Assembly (NCBI GenBank): GCA_946479005.1
Contig: CAMLEM010000007.1
Location: 1 to 14,769, forward strand
Length of the DNA: 14,769 nucleotides
Source: an uncultured Chitinophagaceae bacterium
GTDB lineage: Bacteria; Bacteroidota; Bacteroidia; Chitinophagales; Chitinophagaceae
Direction of reading: 5' to 3'
Part shown: in pieces, positions 1-7,480 of the stretch
How positions within the stretch are numbered: position 1 is the first letter of the stretch
Layout of the letters: the number at the start of each line of letters is the position of its first letter
Made by a program: the position numbers and the translations under genes
The notes under the pieces: model-generated
Seen by the model: only the letters and a program-made list of their open reading frames with translations
Database searches by the model: none
Told to the model about the DNA's origin: nothing

Positions 1-1029
1 TGAGCGGAATTTGATCCGGTATGGAGTTGTTCCTCCTTCGCTCACGATGTAAACTCCAAAATCACCCCTGGCCGTTTCCACTCTTGAATAGAATTCCCCT
101 TTTGGTGGTTTCAATACCGCCTTGGTCTTGGCCTGGAACTCTCCTTCCGGGATATTATCGATCAGTTGTTCAATGATGGAAAGGGATTGGCGCATTTCTT
201 TCATTCGCACCAGGTACCGGGCATAACTATCTCCCCCGGTCTCAAGGATCTCCTCGAACTGTAGTTTGTCGTAGATCTCGTAAGGATACAGTTTCCTGAT
301 ATCACAGCTAACCCCGCTACCGCGGGCAGAGGGACCGCTCATTCCATAGGAAATGGCGTCTTCCCTTGAAATATACCCTACATTTTTTGTCCTGTTCTGG
401 AAGATAATGTTCCCCGTTACCAGGTCATCATACTCGTCGATCTTCGATTTGAAGTGGGTGATGAATTCTTTGGTCTTTCGCTGGAAATTCGGGTGGAGCT
501 CGTACATCACTCCGCCGGGAACCATATAATTCATCGTGAGCCTTGCGCCACAGGTCTCTTCCATAATGTCATTGATCATTTCCCTTTCCCTGAAGGCGAG
601 GAAAAAAGGAGTGAGGGCGCCCACATCCATCGCCATTGCACCCCACCAGAGCTGGTGTGAGGCCAGGCGGGTGAGCTCGTCCATCAACACCCGGATCACC
701 TGGGCCCGTGGAGGCACTTCGATCTGCATCGCTTTTTCCACGCAAAGCGCGCAACCGTGATTATTCATATGCGCGGAGAGATAATCCATCCGGCTCGTCA
801 CATATATGAACTGCCGGTAAGAAAGACTCTCGCACATCTTTTCAATGGAGCGATGGATGTAACCAAGATGGGGTTCCACTTTTATGATGGTTTCCCCGTC
901 GAGCGTGACCACCAGGTGTAAAACGCCGTGCGTGGCAGGATGCTGGGGACCGATATTGATCACCATATACCCCGAACCATCATTGGCAAGGCCTGTTACA
1001 TCCTGTATGATCTGGGTTTCCCTGTACAC
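1..1029 (-). CDS. nuoD: NADH-quinone oxidoreductase subunit D, 3' end outside the window
   Basis: This is the 49-kDa subunit of respiratory complex I. It helps form the quinone site in the peripheral arm at the membrane interface, next to NuoB. The frame is open from the GTG at 1029 to the left edge (343 codons); I estimate about 40 C-terminal residues are missing. The N-terminal hallmark GPQHPATHG lies at residues 27-35. It is followed by HRSIEKM, then YLSAHMNNHG and VEKAM, and near the edge by RVETARGDFGVYIVSEGG and PYRIKFRS. All are typical of NuoD. The gene is separate from nuoC, unlike the fused nuoCD of enterobacteria. The GTG start lies two bases after the nuoC stop. An in-frame stop at 1060-1062 allows no ATG further upstream, and the first in-frame ATG (964-966) would begin just before the conserved block. 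Identification is certain; the exact start is less so. Confidence 0.95.
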   Translation of the reverse strand, partial: MYRETQIIQDVTGLANDGSGYMVINIGPQHPATHGVLHLVVTLDGETIIKVEPHLGYIHRSIEKMCESLSYRQFIYVTSRMDYLSAHMNNHGCALCVEKAMQIEVPPRAQVIRVLMDELTRLASHQLWWGAMAMDVGALTPFFLAFREREMINDIMEETCGARLTMNYMVPGGVMYELHPNFQRKTKEFITHFKSKIDEYDDLVTGNIIFQNRTKNVGYISREDAISYGMSGPSARGSGVSCDIRKLYPYEIYDKLQFEEILETGGDSYARYLVRMKEMRQSLSIIEQLIDNIPEGEFQAKTKAVLKPPKGEFYSRVETARGDFGVYIVSEGGTTPYRIKFRS

Positions 1030-1031
1030 GG

Positions 1032-1490
1032 TTATAGTTTTATCATATTCACGGGGTCTTCAAAATCTTTTCTCAGTGGAAACTTACCCTGCCAGTCATC
1101 GGGTAATATCAATAATCTCAGGTCGGGGTGTCCGCTGAAATCCACGCCAAACAATTCAAATACCTCGCGTTCGTGGAATTCTGCCGTTCTCCAGATATCG
1201 GAAACGGTGTCGATGACGGGGGTTGTCCTGTCGAGCTTTGATTTCACTACCAGGATATGCCGGTGCACCGTGGATTCAAGATGATAAACCATCGTAAGAT
1301 GTGTTTTCCAGTCCACGCAGGTGAGGCAAAACAAATAATCAAAATGCAAGTCCTTTTCATTGCGGAGTTGCCGGGCTAATGGCTTCCAAAGGCCGGGTTC
1401 CAGGTTTACGGTCAACCACTGTGTGCCTTCGTCTGCAGTGAGAGTAGGCTGCAGTTCCGTTAATCTTATTTTCAGCGCTTCCGTTTGCAT
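1032..1490 (-). CDS. nuoC: NADH-quinone oxidoreductase subunit C (30-kDa subunit)
   Basis: This is the 30-kDa peripheral-arm subunit of complex I, which packs against NuoD and NuoB and carries no cofactor. The protein has 152 residues. The family signature is clear in the C-terminal half: HEREVFELFGVDFSGHPDLR, then LILPDDW and FPLRKDFEDP. The FDYLFCLTCVDW segment upstream is also typical. The ATG overlaps the nuoB stop by one base (TAATG), which suggests translational coupling. The nuoD start follows two bases after its stop. The length is normal for a stand-alone NuoC of this phylum. Nothing looks damaged. Confidence 0.96.
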   Translation of the reverse strand: MQTEALKIRLTELQPTLTADEGTQWLTVNLEPGLWKPLARQLRNEKDLHFDYLFCLTCVDWKTHLTMVYHLESTVHRHILVVKSKLDRTTPVIDTVSDIWRTAEFHEREVFELFGVDFSGHPDLRLLILPDDWQGKFPLRKDFEDPVNMIKL

Positions 1491-2032
1491 TATTCCAGCC
1501 TGGGCATTTTTATTTGTTCGCGGGTATATCCTTTTTTGATCTTTTCCTGGAGAGTGATCAGCGCGTGGAGCAGGGCTTCGGGCCGGGGCGGGCAGCCGGC
1601 GATGTAAACATCCACGGGAATGATATGATCGGCTCCCTTCACCACAGAATAGGTATTGTAGAAAAAAGGGCCTCCACTCGTAGCGCAGGCGCCCATTGCC
1701 ACTACATATTTCGGGTCAGCCATCTGGTCATAGAGCCTTTTGAGAACCGGGCCCATTTTATTGACGATGGTGCCTGCGATGATGATCACATCCGCCTGGC
1801 GGGGAGTGGCGCGGGCCACTTCAAAGCCAAAACGCGACCAGTCATATTTAGCTGCCGCCGTGCTCATCATTTCGATCGCGCAGCAGCTGGTACCGAATAC
1901 CAGGGGCCAAAGGGAATTGCTCCTTGCCCAGTTGATGATATCGTCAATGGTTGTAACCAATACGCCGCCTGTAGGAGAGGGGATCACTTCCCCGGGGAAC
2001 GGTTGTTGGGGTGCCTGGGGTCTTACATCCAT
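1490..2032 (-). CDS. nuoB: NADH-quinone oxidoreductase subunit B, N2 iron-sulfur subunit
   Basis: This subunit (PSST/20-kDa) holds the [4Fe-4S] cluster N2, the last electron carrier before quinone in complex I. The protein has 180 residues. The four expected ligands are present: the adjacent Cys50-Cys51 in [10 protein letters not shown], Cys116 in MGACATSGG, and Cys147 in [10 protein letters not shown]. The first 20 residues or so are rich in Pro and Gln and are variable in the family. The start overlaps the end of nuoA by 10 bases, and its last base is shared with the nuoC start codon. This is the usual A-B-C-D order, so the four genes are read as one transcript. Confidence 0.97.
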   Translation of the reverse strand: MDVRPQAPQQPFPGEVIPSPTGGVLVTTIDDIINWARSNSLWPLVFGTSCCAIEMMSTAAAKYDWSRFGFEVARATPRQADVIIIAGTIVNKMGPVLKRLYDQMADPKYVVAMGACATSGGPFFYNTYSVVKGADHIIPVDVYIAGCPPRPEALLHALITLQEKIKKGYTREQIKMPRLE

Positions 2033-2373
2033 TTCAGCGCTCCTTTTTTATGGGCATAGAGGAACCCGATGAAAAGAATGAAAAAGAAGATCAGTATTTC
2101 AATAAGAGCCATCCATCCCACCTGTTTTACCACCACCGCCCAGGGAAAAAGAAATATGAGTTCCACGTCAAATATGAGAAAGATCAATGCGAAGAGATAG
2201 TAACCGACATTAAACTGTATCCAGCTCGGCCCCTGGGTGGGTATCCCGCTTTCATAAGGCTCGCCCTTCTGCGGATTGATAGAAGCTTTCAGGGCAAACT
2301 TTGAAACGAGGATCGCAATGCCTGAGAACGCAATGGCGGCGATCATAAGCACTAGGAGGGAGACTGGGCCCAT
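2023..2373 (-). CDS. nuoA: NADH-quinone oxidoreductase subunit A (membrane subunit)
   Basis: NuoA is the small membrane subunit of complex I at the junction of the membrane and peripheral arms. The protein has 116 residues with three hydrophobic helices at about 4-26, 55-80 and 86-107. The first loop holds the conserved YESG (residues 40-43). The second helix holds [12 protein letters not shown] (68-79), the family signature with its acidic pair. The end, HKKGALKWM, is short and basic. It is the first nuo gene. The 45 bases upstream of its ATG lead directly into the inverted repeat at 2419-2550. I could not pick out a strong promoter there, so transcription may also come through from the flavin reductase gene upstream. 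Confidence 0.97.
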   Translation of the reverse strand: MGPVSLLVLMIAAIAFSGIAILVSKFALKASINPQKGEPYESGIPTQGPSWIQFNVGYYLFALIFLIFDVELIFLFPWAVVVKQVGWMALIEILIFFFILFIGFLYAHKKGALKWM

Positions 2374-2418
2374 AGGAGCTGATTACTTTGTCCTCAATTT
2401 AGGGATTAGATGGGAAAT

Positions 2419-2550
2419 ATGGAACACGGATGACACGGATTTGACGGATTAGCAGGGATTGGTCATTTAAGTTCGCAATCGTTCATCGGTTGCGGAATTG
2501 GGGAAACAAATCCGTGTTAATCCGCGTGATCCGTGTCATCCGTGTTCCAT
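2419..2550. repeat. Imperfect inverted repeat of degenerate 9-10-nt units, with central hairpin
   Basis: The left arm (2419-2460) and right arm (2509-2550) are reverse complements over about 42 nt. The outermost 22 bases match exactly and a few mismatches lie towards the loop. Each arm is itself a run of four short units. GGAT recurs at 2428, 2437, 2446 and 2456, and its complement ATCC at 2510, 2520, 2529 and 2538, so the spacing is 9-9-10 and 10-9-9. The 48-base loop holds a second hairpin, 2474-2481 pairing with 2487-2494 (8 bp, one G-T, 5-base loop). The element starts 8 bases after the reductase stop codon and ends 45 bases before nuoA. It has no ORF. It may be a dispersed intergenic repeat, a transcript-end structure, or both. 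Confidence 0.85.
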
Positions 2551-2558
2551 TGTATTCC

Positions 2559-3278
2559 TCATCCATATAACTCCAAATGCACCTCTTTATTATCGTACCC
2601 CATCGCCTGTATCCGTTCTCGTGCTTCATCGATCATGTTACGCCAGCCGCAGAGAAAAAAATACGCGGGACGATGATCGGAACATATTTCTTCATAGACG
2701 GCGTGAACATATCCTTTCCGCCCCTTCCAATCCTGCCGCGATAAGACCGGGATGTATTCAAAGTCGGACAGCCTGGTAGTGAGTTCCTTCATCTCTTCAT
2801 AATACAGGATGTCGGCCTCGGTGCGGGTTCCAAAGATCAGGTAGATCTGTTGATGGGGAATTTTGTGGTTCAGGATATGATGCAGCATCGCGCGGTAAGG
2901 AGCGATCCCGGTGCCGGTGCAGATCAGCAAGAGGTCCTTATCAAGAACCGGTGGTAACACGAAGGTCCCCAGTGCACCGCGAAACTTTAACTCGCTTTCC
3001 TCTTTCACGTTTTCGAAGATCCAGCCGGATCCCGCACCGTGCGGTGTGAGAACGATCACGAGTTCGAAAACATTGGTACCATCGGGCCAGCTTGCAATGG
3101 AATAGCTGCGCCAGCGTTTATTGGGTTTCTCGTGTATCGGGAGATCAAGTGTCACGAATTGCCCGGGAACGAAATCGAATGAAGTGAGTTCCGGCACTTC
3201 CACCCAGTATCGTCTTGTGTTTGAGTTCTCATCGGTGATCTTTATTACTTTACCCGTGCGCCAGGGCTGTAGTGCCAT
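2559..3278 (-). CDS. Ferredoxin-NADP reductase-type FAD/NAD(P)H oxidoreductase
   Basis: This is a single-chain flavoprotein of the FNR superfamily, expected to move electrons between NAD(P)H and a ferredoxin, flavodoxin or other small carrier in the cytoplasm. It has 239 residues. The FAD beta-barrel covers about 1-108, with the RSYS motif (57-60) that holds the flavin. The NAD(P) domain follows, with CTGTGIAPYRAM (120-131) at the pyrophosphate site, FGTR (149-152), CGWRNM (210-215), and a C-terminal HLELYG. No 2Fe-2S domain is fused at either end. Residue patterns do not let me choose between NADPH and NADH or name the partner. It lies upstream of and parallel to nuoABCD, so co-expression is possible. 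A short reductase component of an oxygenase is an alternative reading. Confidence 0.88.
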   Translation of the reverse strand: MALQPWRTGKVIKITDENSNTRRYWVEVPELTSFDFVPGQFVTLDLPIHEKPNKRWRSYSIASWPDGTNVFELVIVLTPHGAGSGWIFENVKEESELKFRGALGTFVLPPVLDKDLLLICTGTGIAPYRAMLHHILNHKIPHQQIYLIFGTRTEADILYYEEMKELTTRLSDFEYIPVLSRQDWKGRKGYVHAVYEEICSDHRPAYFFLCGWRNMIDEARERIQAMGYDNKEVHLELYG

Positions 3279-3285
3279 CAGTTTT

Positions 3286-3300
3286 TTGTTTAATAAACAA
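3286..3300. promoter_or_regulatory. Palindrome TTGTTTAATAAACAA, possible operator
   Basis: A 15-base inverted repeat has 6-bp perfect arms (TTGTTT and AAACAA) around a 3-base centre. It lies between the candidate -7 box of the reductase gene and its ATG, where transcription should start. That placement would suit a repressor site. In AT-rich intergenic DNA such a palindrome can also arise by chance. Confidence 0.3.
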
Positions 3301-3308
3301 CAAATTTA
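3301..3308 (-). promoter_or_regulatory. Candidate Bacteroidota -7 promoter box for the flavin reductase gene
   Basis: Read on the minus strand this is TAAATTTG, an exact fit to the Bacteroidota -7 consensus TAnnTTTG. It lies 22 bases upstream of the reductase ATG, so the leader would be short. I see no convincing TTTG-type -33 box at the usual distance, which keeps confidence moderate. Confidence 0.4.
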
Positions 3309-3419
3309 ATGTAACAGATTGGCACAGAAGTTGGCTAATATGAATCGGAAAGGGATCTGACCTTATGAAAAGTTCCTTTTTAGTTAAAGCAAGTCGTTTA
3401 TATCTAATGAAGTGTGGTT

Positions 3420-3740
3420 ATGGTAAAGAATTTTTTTGCAGTGATTGCTGCCTATGTTGTGATCGGGACCTTTGCCTTTTCAGGGAAGGGGAAGGAGATC
3501 CGTTCCGCGATATCCGGCAGGGTTAGTCCTGCCGACGGGGTGGAGCAGGTGATGGTGATCAGTGGGAAGGACAGTGCCAGGACCGTAACCACAGCGGGAG
3601 GTTTTACAGTGGAGGTGAAGCCGGGCGTTCACCAGCTGTTCGTTGACGCGAAGAATCCGTATAAAGATGTGCTTTTGGATAATCTTAATGTTACAGAGAA
3701 TGAAGTGCTTGACCTGGGAGAGATCACGTTGAAACAATAA
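3420..3740 (+). CDS. Small exported protein with carboxypeptidase-regulatory-like fold
   Basis: I read a protein of 106 residues from the ATG at 3420. A GTG two codons upstream, at 3414, is an alternative that would add two residues. The N-terminus MVKNFFAVIAAYVVIGTFAF is a signal-peptide-like or anchor helix: one Lys, then a hydrophobic stretch. The remainder reads SGRV...GVEQVMVISGKDS...TTAGGFTVEVKPGVHQLFVDAKNPYKDV...LDLGEITL. This is the rhythm of a carboxypeptidase-regulatory-like beta-sandwich: a modification of what the protein carries, then a payload exposed at each strand turn. Such domains are common as short stand-alone envelope proteins in Bacteroidota. The substrate or partner is unknown. 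It stands alone, divergent from the reductase gene, and is followed by its own terminator. Confidence 0.7.
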   Translation: MVKNFFAVIAAYVVIGTFAFSGKGKEIRSAISGRVSPADGVEQVMVISGKDSARTVTTAGGFTVEVKPGVHQLFVDAKNPYKDVLLDNLNVTENEVLDLGEITLKQ

Positions 3741-3797
3741 TTACCTCAATATATATGCACTGGCAGGAAGTTGCAAATAACCTGCACAGGCAACAAG

Positions 3798-3830
3798 AAC
3801 GGCGCTTTTACGGGCGCCGTTTTTTGTTTG
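3798..3830 (+). terminator. Intrinsic terminator after the small exported protein gene
   Basis: An 8-bp GC-rich perfect stem (AACGGCGC at 3798-3805 with GCGCCGTT at 3814-3821) closes an 8-base loop and runs into a T-rich tail (TTTTGTTTG). It lies 57 bases after the stop codon at 3740 and separates this gene from mfd. Confidence 0.85.
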
Positions 3831-3842
3831 ACGGGGGAGCCA

Positions 3843-3850
3843 TATTTTTG
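3843..3850 (+). promoter_or_regulatory. mfd: Candidate -7 promoter box for mfd
   Basis: TATTTTTG fits the Bacteroidota -7 consensus TAnnTTTG exactly and lies 11 bases before the mfd ATG. The only TTTG candidates for a -33 box are in the T-tract of the preceding terminator (3823-3826 or 3827-3830). Their spacing, 16 or 12 bases, is shorter than the usual 19-21. If it is used, the mfd transcript has almost no leader. Confidence 0.4.
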
Positions 3851-3861
3851 CAGCTGAGGAG

Positions 3862-6800
3862 ATGAGCATTGGGTTATTGCAACAGTATTCTGAATCTCCC
3901 CGCCTTTTTCAATTGGCGGACAGGCTTTCCATTGCCCGGCCGCAAAGGATCGCACTAAAAGGGTTGAGTGGAAGCTCTTCCCAGTTCGTGGTCGGCTCCG
4001 CCTTTATCCATCCTTCCTGTTCCGGTTTCAACCATCTTATTATCCTGAACGACGCCGAAGAAGCTGCCTATTTTCAAAATACGCTGGAGAACCTGACGGA
4101 GGCGCTGGACATCTTTTATTTTCCCTCATCGTTCAAGAACCGGAAGAATTTTCAGCTGTTGAATTCTTCACACGTGATGCTGAGGACCGAGGCACTTACA
4201 AAGCTGGCCGGAAGCAAAGAGGGAGCCGTGAATAAAAAGGTGTTTGTCACCTACCCCGAAGCCATTTTTGAAAAGGTGGTATTGCCGGGGACTATCTCGG
4301 CAAGTATCATCCACATCAAAGCAGGAGATTCCCTTGATATTGCAGACCTGCTTTTGAAATTCGCAGATCACGGTTTCGAGCGGACGGATTTCGTTTATGA
4401 GCCGGGACAATTCGCTATCCGGGGCGGCATCCTGGATATTTACTCCTTTGGAAACGACAAGCCCTACCGGATCGAACTATTCGGGAATGAAGTGGACTCC
4501 ATCCGGATCATTGACCCGGAGTCGCAGCTAAGCGAAAGAAAATTATTACAGGTAAACATCATTCCAAATGTAGAATCTCAATTCAGCTCAGAGGAAAGAA
4601 TTTCCCTCTTTGAGTTTCTCCCGGCAAATACCATAGTGTGGATGCAGGACCTCGAAGTTTGCAGGGAGAGGATCGCGGAGAGCGGGGAGGATCTCGATGC
4701 CTACCTGCGGTTCATTTCAGACCGCAAACCTTCCCAGGAAAGTGACGATACCTGGGTGAAAAAAGAGCCCGTTGCAGACGATTTTATCCGCCCGGGCGAA
4801 TTGGAATCCCTGTTCTCCGGCAATCACCTGGTTGAGTTTGGTTACCGGTCTTACCTGGCCAATTGGGAAATTGAATTCACCACCCGGGAACAGCCGGCAT
4901 TCAACCGGCAATTCGATCTCCTGATCCGCGACCTGAAGCAATGGGAATCCAAGGGTTTCCAGCTGAATCTTTTCGCCGAGAATCCCAAACAGCTGGAACG
5001 ACTTTACATCATTTTCCAGGACCTGAATGCGGGAATTAATTTCAATCCCGTTGTCACATCCATCCACGAAGGTTTCATTGATGAGGACCTCAGGCTGGTT
5101 TGTTATACTGATCACGAGATCTTCCAGCGTTATCATAAGTATCGCGTGCGGCAGGCCTACAATAAGAACAAGGCACTCACGCTTCGTACGCTGAGGGAAC
5201 TGCAGCCGGGTGATTACGTAACGCACATTGATCACGGCGTAGGGGTGTACAGCGGCCTGCAGAAGCTGGAAGTGAATGGGAAATTACAGGAGGCCGTAAG
5301 ATTGATCTATAAAGACAGCGACATTCTGTATGTCAACATCAACAGCCTTCACAAGATCGCCAAGTACACCGGCAAGGAAGGTTCCGTTCCCAAAGTGAAC
5401 AAGCTGGGAAGCGATGTTTGGAATCGCCTGAAGGAAAAGGCCAAGAGCAGGGTGAAGGAGATCGCTTTCGACCTGATAAAGCTTTACGCAAAACGAAAGG
5501 CGCAGCAGGGCTTCCAGCATTCGCCGGACAATTATCTGCAAACAGAACTCGAAGCATCTTTCATCTACGAGGATACGCCCGATCAAAGTAAGGCCACCGC
5601 GGATGTGAAGAAGGATATGGAATCCCCTTCACCAATGGACCGGCTGGTTTGCGGAGATGTCGGCTTCGGGAAGACCGAGGTTGCGATACGCGCGGCTTTT
5701 AAAACCTGTGTGGACGGTAAACAGGCAGCCATCCTGGTGCCTACCACCATACTTGCGTTCCAGCACTACAAGACTTTCAGCGACAGGCTACGCGATTTCC
5801 CAGTGACCGTTGATTTTATCAATCGCTTTAAGTCCACGAAGGAAAAAAAGGAAACGCTTCAAAAGCTTGCGGAAGGGAAGATCGACATCCTGGTGGGTAC
5901 ACACGCCCTCCTCGGAAAAGATGTAAAATTCAAAGACCTGGGATTGCTCGTGGTGGATGAAGAGCAGAAATTCGGGGTGGCGCACAAGGAAAAGATCAAA
6001 ACGTTACGGACAGCCGTGGATTGCCTGACGCTGACAGCCACTCCGATCCCCCGCACATTGCAGTTTTCGCTGATGGGCGCCCGTGATCTTAGCATCATCA
6101 ATACGCCGCCGCCGAACAGGCAACCTATTCAAACCGAGGTCCAGGTTTATAACGAGGATTTCATCAGGGACGCGATCTATTTTGAAACGGAGAGAGGGGG
6201 GCAGGTGTTTTTTATTTACAACCGGATAGCGGGACTGGGAGAAATGGCCGCGGTGATACAGGCGCTTTGTCCCGACCTCAGTATTGGTTTTGCCCACGGC
6301 CAGATGGAAGGTCACCTGCTGGAACAGAGGATACTTGATTTCATCGACAGGAAATATGATGTACTGGTTTGCACCAATATCGTGGAGAGCGGGGTGGACA
6401 TACCGAATGTGAACACGATTATCGTGAACAATGCGCATCAATTCGGGCTCAGTGATCTTCACCAGTTGAGAGGAAGAGTGGGAAGGAGCAACCGGAAAGC
6501 ATTCTGTTACCTGCTGGCCCCGCCGATGAGCACCCTGCCCGCTGATTCCCGGAAAAGGTTACAAACCCTGGAACAGCACAGTGAGCTGGGGAGCGGATTC
6601 CAGATCGCTATGCGCGACCTTGACATTCGCGGCGCCGGAAACCTGCTGGGAGGGGAGCAAAGCGGTTTTATGGCCGAGATCGGTTTTGAAATGTACCAGA
6701 AGATCCTGGATGAATCCATCAAAGAATTAAAAAGAACCGAGTTCAAGGAGTTGTTCAGGGAAGAGATCGCGCGGCAGGATGATTTCGTGCAGGATACTAC

Positions 6801-7299
6801 CATCGATACCGATCTCGAGATCCTGATCCCGGATGAATACGTGGAAAGCATCACGGAAAGACTTTCCCTCTACCAGCGCCTGGATAATTGTGAAACCGAA
6901 GATGAGCTGGAAGGGATGAAGCTGGAAATGGAAGACCGCTTCGGGCCGCTTCCATCGGAGGTAAAAGATCTTTTTGTAACGGTTCGTTGCCGCCGGCTTG
7001 CGGTGGACCTGGGATTTGAAAAGATGAGCCTGAAAGAAAAGACGCTGAAATGCTTCTTCATCAATCGGCCCGATTCGCCCTATTTTGAATCTGATCTTTT
7101 CCGCAATATTCTTTCCTACCTGCAAACAGGAACGAATAAGGCCCGGTTAAAACAAACGGGCCGGCTCTTCATACTCATCGCTCCGAACATTGATAGTATG
7201 GATGAGATGTATGAGTTTTTAAAAGATATGCACGTGAACAGCGTGCGAACCGGGCAACCGGAGAAACAGCCAACAGCCGGACGCAGCGGCGCGGCGTGA
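3862..7299 (+). CDS. mfd: Transcription-repair coupling factor
   Basis: Mfd is an ATP-driven DNA translocase. It pushes stalled RNA polymerase off DNA and recruits UvrA to start nucleotide excision repair. The protein has 1145 residues, the usual full length. The N-terminal UvrB-like region (about 1-340) contains [20 protein letters not shown]. The RNA-polymerase-interacting domain begins near 445, with [10 protein letters not shown] at 454-463. The helicase motor follows: Walker A GDVGFGKT (598-605), Walker B DEEQKFG (699-705), motif [12 protein letters not shown] (725-733) and motif [11 protein letters not shown] (868-876). The TRG segment and the C-terminal UvrA-masking domain complete it. 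GAGGAG directly precedes the ATG. The last nine residues (PTAGRSGAA) are encoded inside the repeat at 7272-7426, so this tail is probably not ancestral. The gene appears to be transcribed alone. Confidence 0.98.
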   Translation: MSIGLLQQYSESPRLFQLADRLSIARPQRIALKGLSGSSSQFVVGSAFIHPSCSGFNHLIILNDAEEAAYFQNTLENLTEALDIFYFPSSFKNRKNFQLLNSSHVMLRTEALTKLAGSKEGAVNKKVFVTYPEAIFEKVVLPGTISASIIHIKAGDSLDIADLLLKFADHGFERTDFVYEPGQFAIRGGILDIYSFGNDKPYRIELFGNEVDSIRIIDPESQLSERKLLQVNIIPNVESQFSSEERISLFEFLPANTIVWMQDLEVCRERIAESGEDLDAYLRFISDRKPSQESDDTWVKKEPVADDFIRPGELESLFSGNHLVEFGYRSYLANWEIEFTTREQPAFNRQFDLLIRDLKQWESKGFQLNLFAENPKQLERLYIIFQDLNAGINFNPVVTSIHEGFIDEDLRLVCYTDHEIFQRYHKYRVRQAYNKNKALTLRTLRELQPGDYVTHIDHGVGVYSGLQKLEVNGKLQEAVRLIYKDSDILYVNINSLHKIAKYTGKEGSVPKVNKLGSDVWNRLKEKAKSRVKEIAFDLIKLYAKRKAQQGFQHSPDNYLQTELEASFIYEDTPDQSKATADVKKDMESPSPMDRLVCGDVGFGKTEVAIRAAFKTCVDGKQAAILVPTTILAFQHYKTFSDRLRDFPVTVDFINRFKSTKEKKETLQKLAEGKIDILVGTHALLGKDVKFKDLGLLVVDEEQKFGVAHKEKIKTLRTAVDCLTLTATPIPRTLQFSLMGARDLSIINTPPPNRQPIQTEVQVYNEDFIRDAIYFETERGGQVFFIYNRIAGLGEMAAVIQALCPDLSIGFAHGQMEGHLLEQRILDFIDRKYDVLVCTNIVESGVDIPNVNTIIVNNAHQFGLSDLHQLRGRVGRSNRKAFCYLLAPPMSTLPADSRKRLQTLEQHSELGSGFQIAMRDLDIRGAGNLLGGEQSGFMAEIGFEMYQKILDESIKELKRTEFKELFREEIARQDDFVQDTTIDTDLEILIPDEYVESITERLSLYQRLDNCETEDELEGMKLEMEDRFGPLPSEVKDLFVTVRCRRLAVDLGFEKMSLKEKTLKCFFINRPDSPYFESDLFRNILSYLQTGTNKARLKQTGRLFILIAPNIDSMDEMYEFLKDMHVNSVRTGQPEKQPTAGRSGAA

Positions 7300-7426
7300 C
7301 GGCGATCGCAGCGAAGAAATTAGATGTGTGCGGTTGTTTGCCTGCCACTGCGGCTCAACGCGTCGCCGCGTCCGTCTGTTCCTTAGCGATCTTTGCGTTT
7401 CTTGGCGCCCTTTGCGTCCGGCTGTT
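7272..7426. repeat. Second structured inverted repeat, overlapping the mfd stop codon
   Basis: The ends are a perfect 14-bp inverted repeat: AACAGCCGGACGCA at 7272-7285 and its complement at 7413-7426. Inward, the arms stay recognisably related, with shared blocks such as GGCGC and GATCGC, but have diverged. The right arm is a run of degenerate units, with GCG at 7386, 7395, 7405 and 7414 (spacing 9-10-9). A second, near-identical copy of the terminal 13 bases sits at 7368-7380 with one mismatch. The loop holds a small hairpin, GCGGC (7350-7354) with GCCGC (7365-7369). The left end lies inside mfd and supplies its last codons and stop. Confidence 0.75.
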
Positions 7427-7480
7427 ACTATGAGTTTTACGTTATTTATAGTATTTTTATTGATCTCAACCGTGTAAACA

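Noticed and set aside
928..1284. Plus-strand open frame of 118 codons across the nuoC-nuoD junction
   Set aside because: Both nuo genes are clear on the other strand, and the plus product has no domain character.
1514..2059. Open frame of 181 codons on the plus strand
   Set aside because: It lies antisense to nuoB, whose four cluster ligands and family motifs are intact. Its own product has no recognisable motif.
2394..2401. TAAATTGA (minus strand) as a -7 box for nuoA
   Set aside because: It misses two positions of the consensus and has no partner box.
2419..2550. CRISPR array, suggested by the short repeated units
   Set aside because: Units are 9-10 nt, degenerate and contiguous with no unique spacers, and the two runs are inverted to each other.
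3407..3500. ATG at 3407 as the start of the small exported protein
   Set aside because: It is out of frame with the beta-sandwich coding sequence and reaches a stop after about 30 codons with a Cys-rich nonsense product.
6004..6462. Minus-strand open frame of 152 codons inside mfd
   Set aside because: It is antisense to helicase motifs of mfd and has no sensible product.
7452..7459. TATTTTTA as a -7 box for the protease gene
   Set aside because: The final G of TAnnTTTG is missing and no -33 box lies at a suitable distance in this AT-rich stretch.
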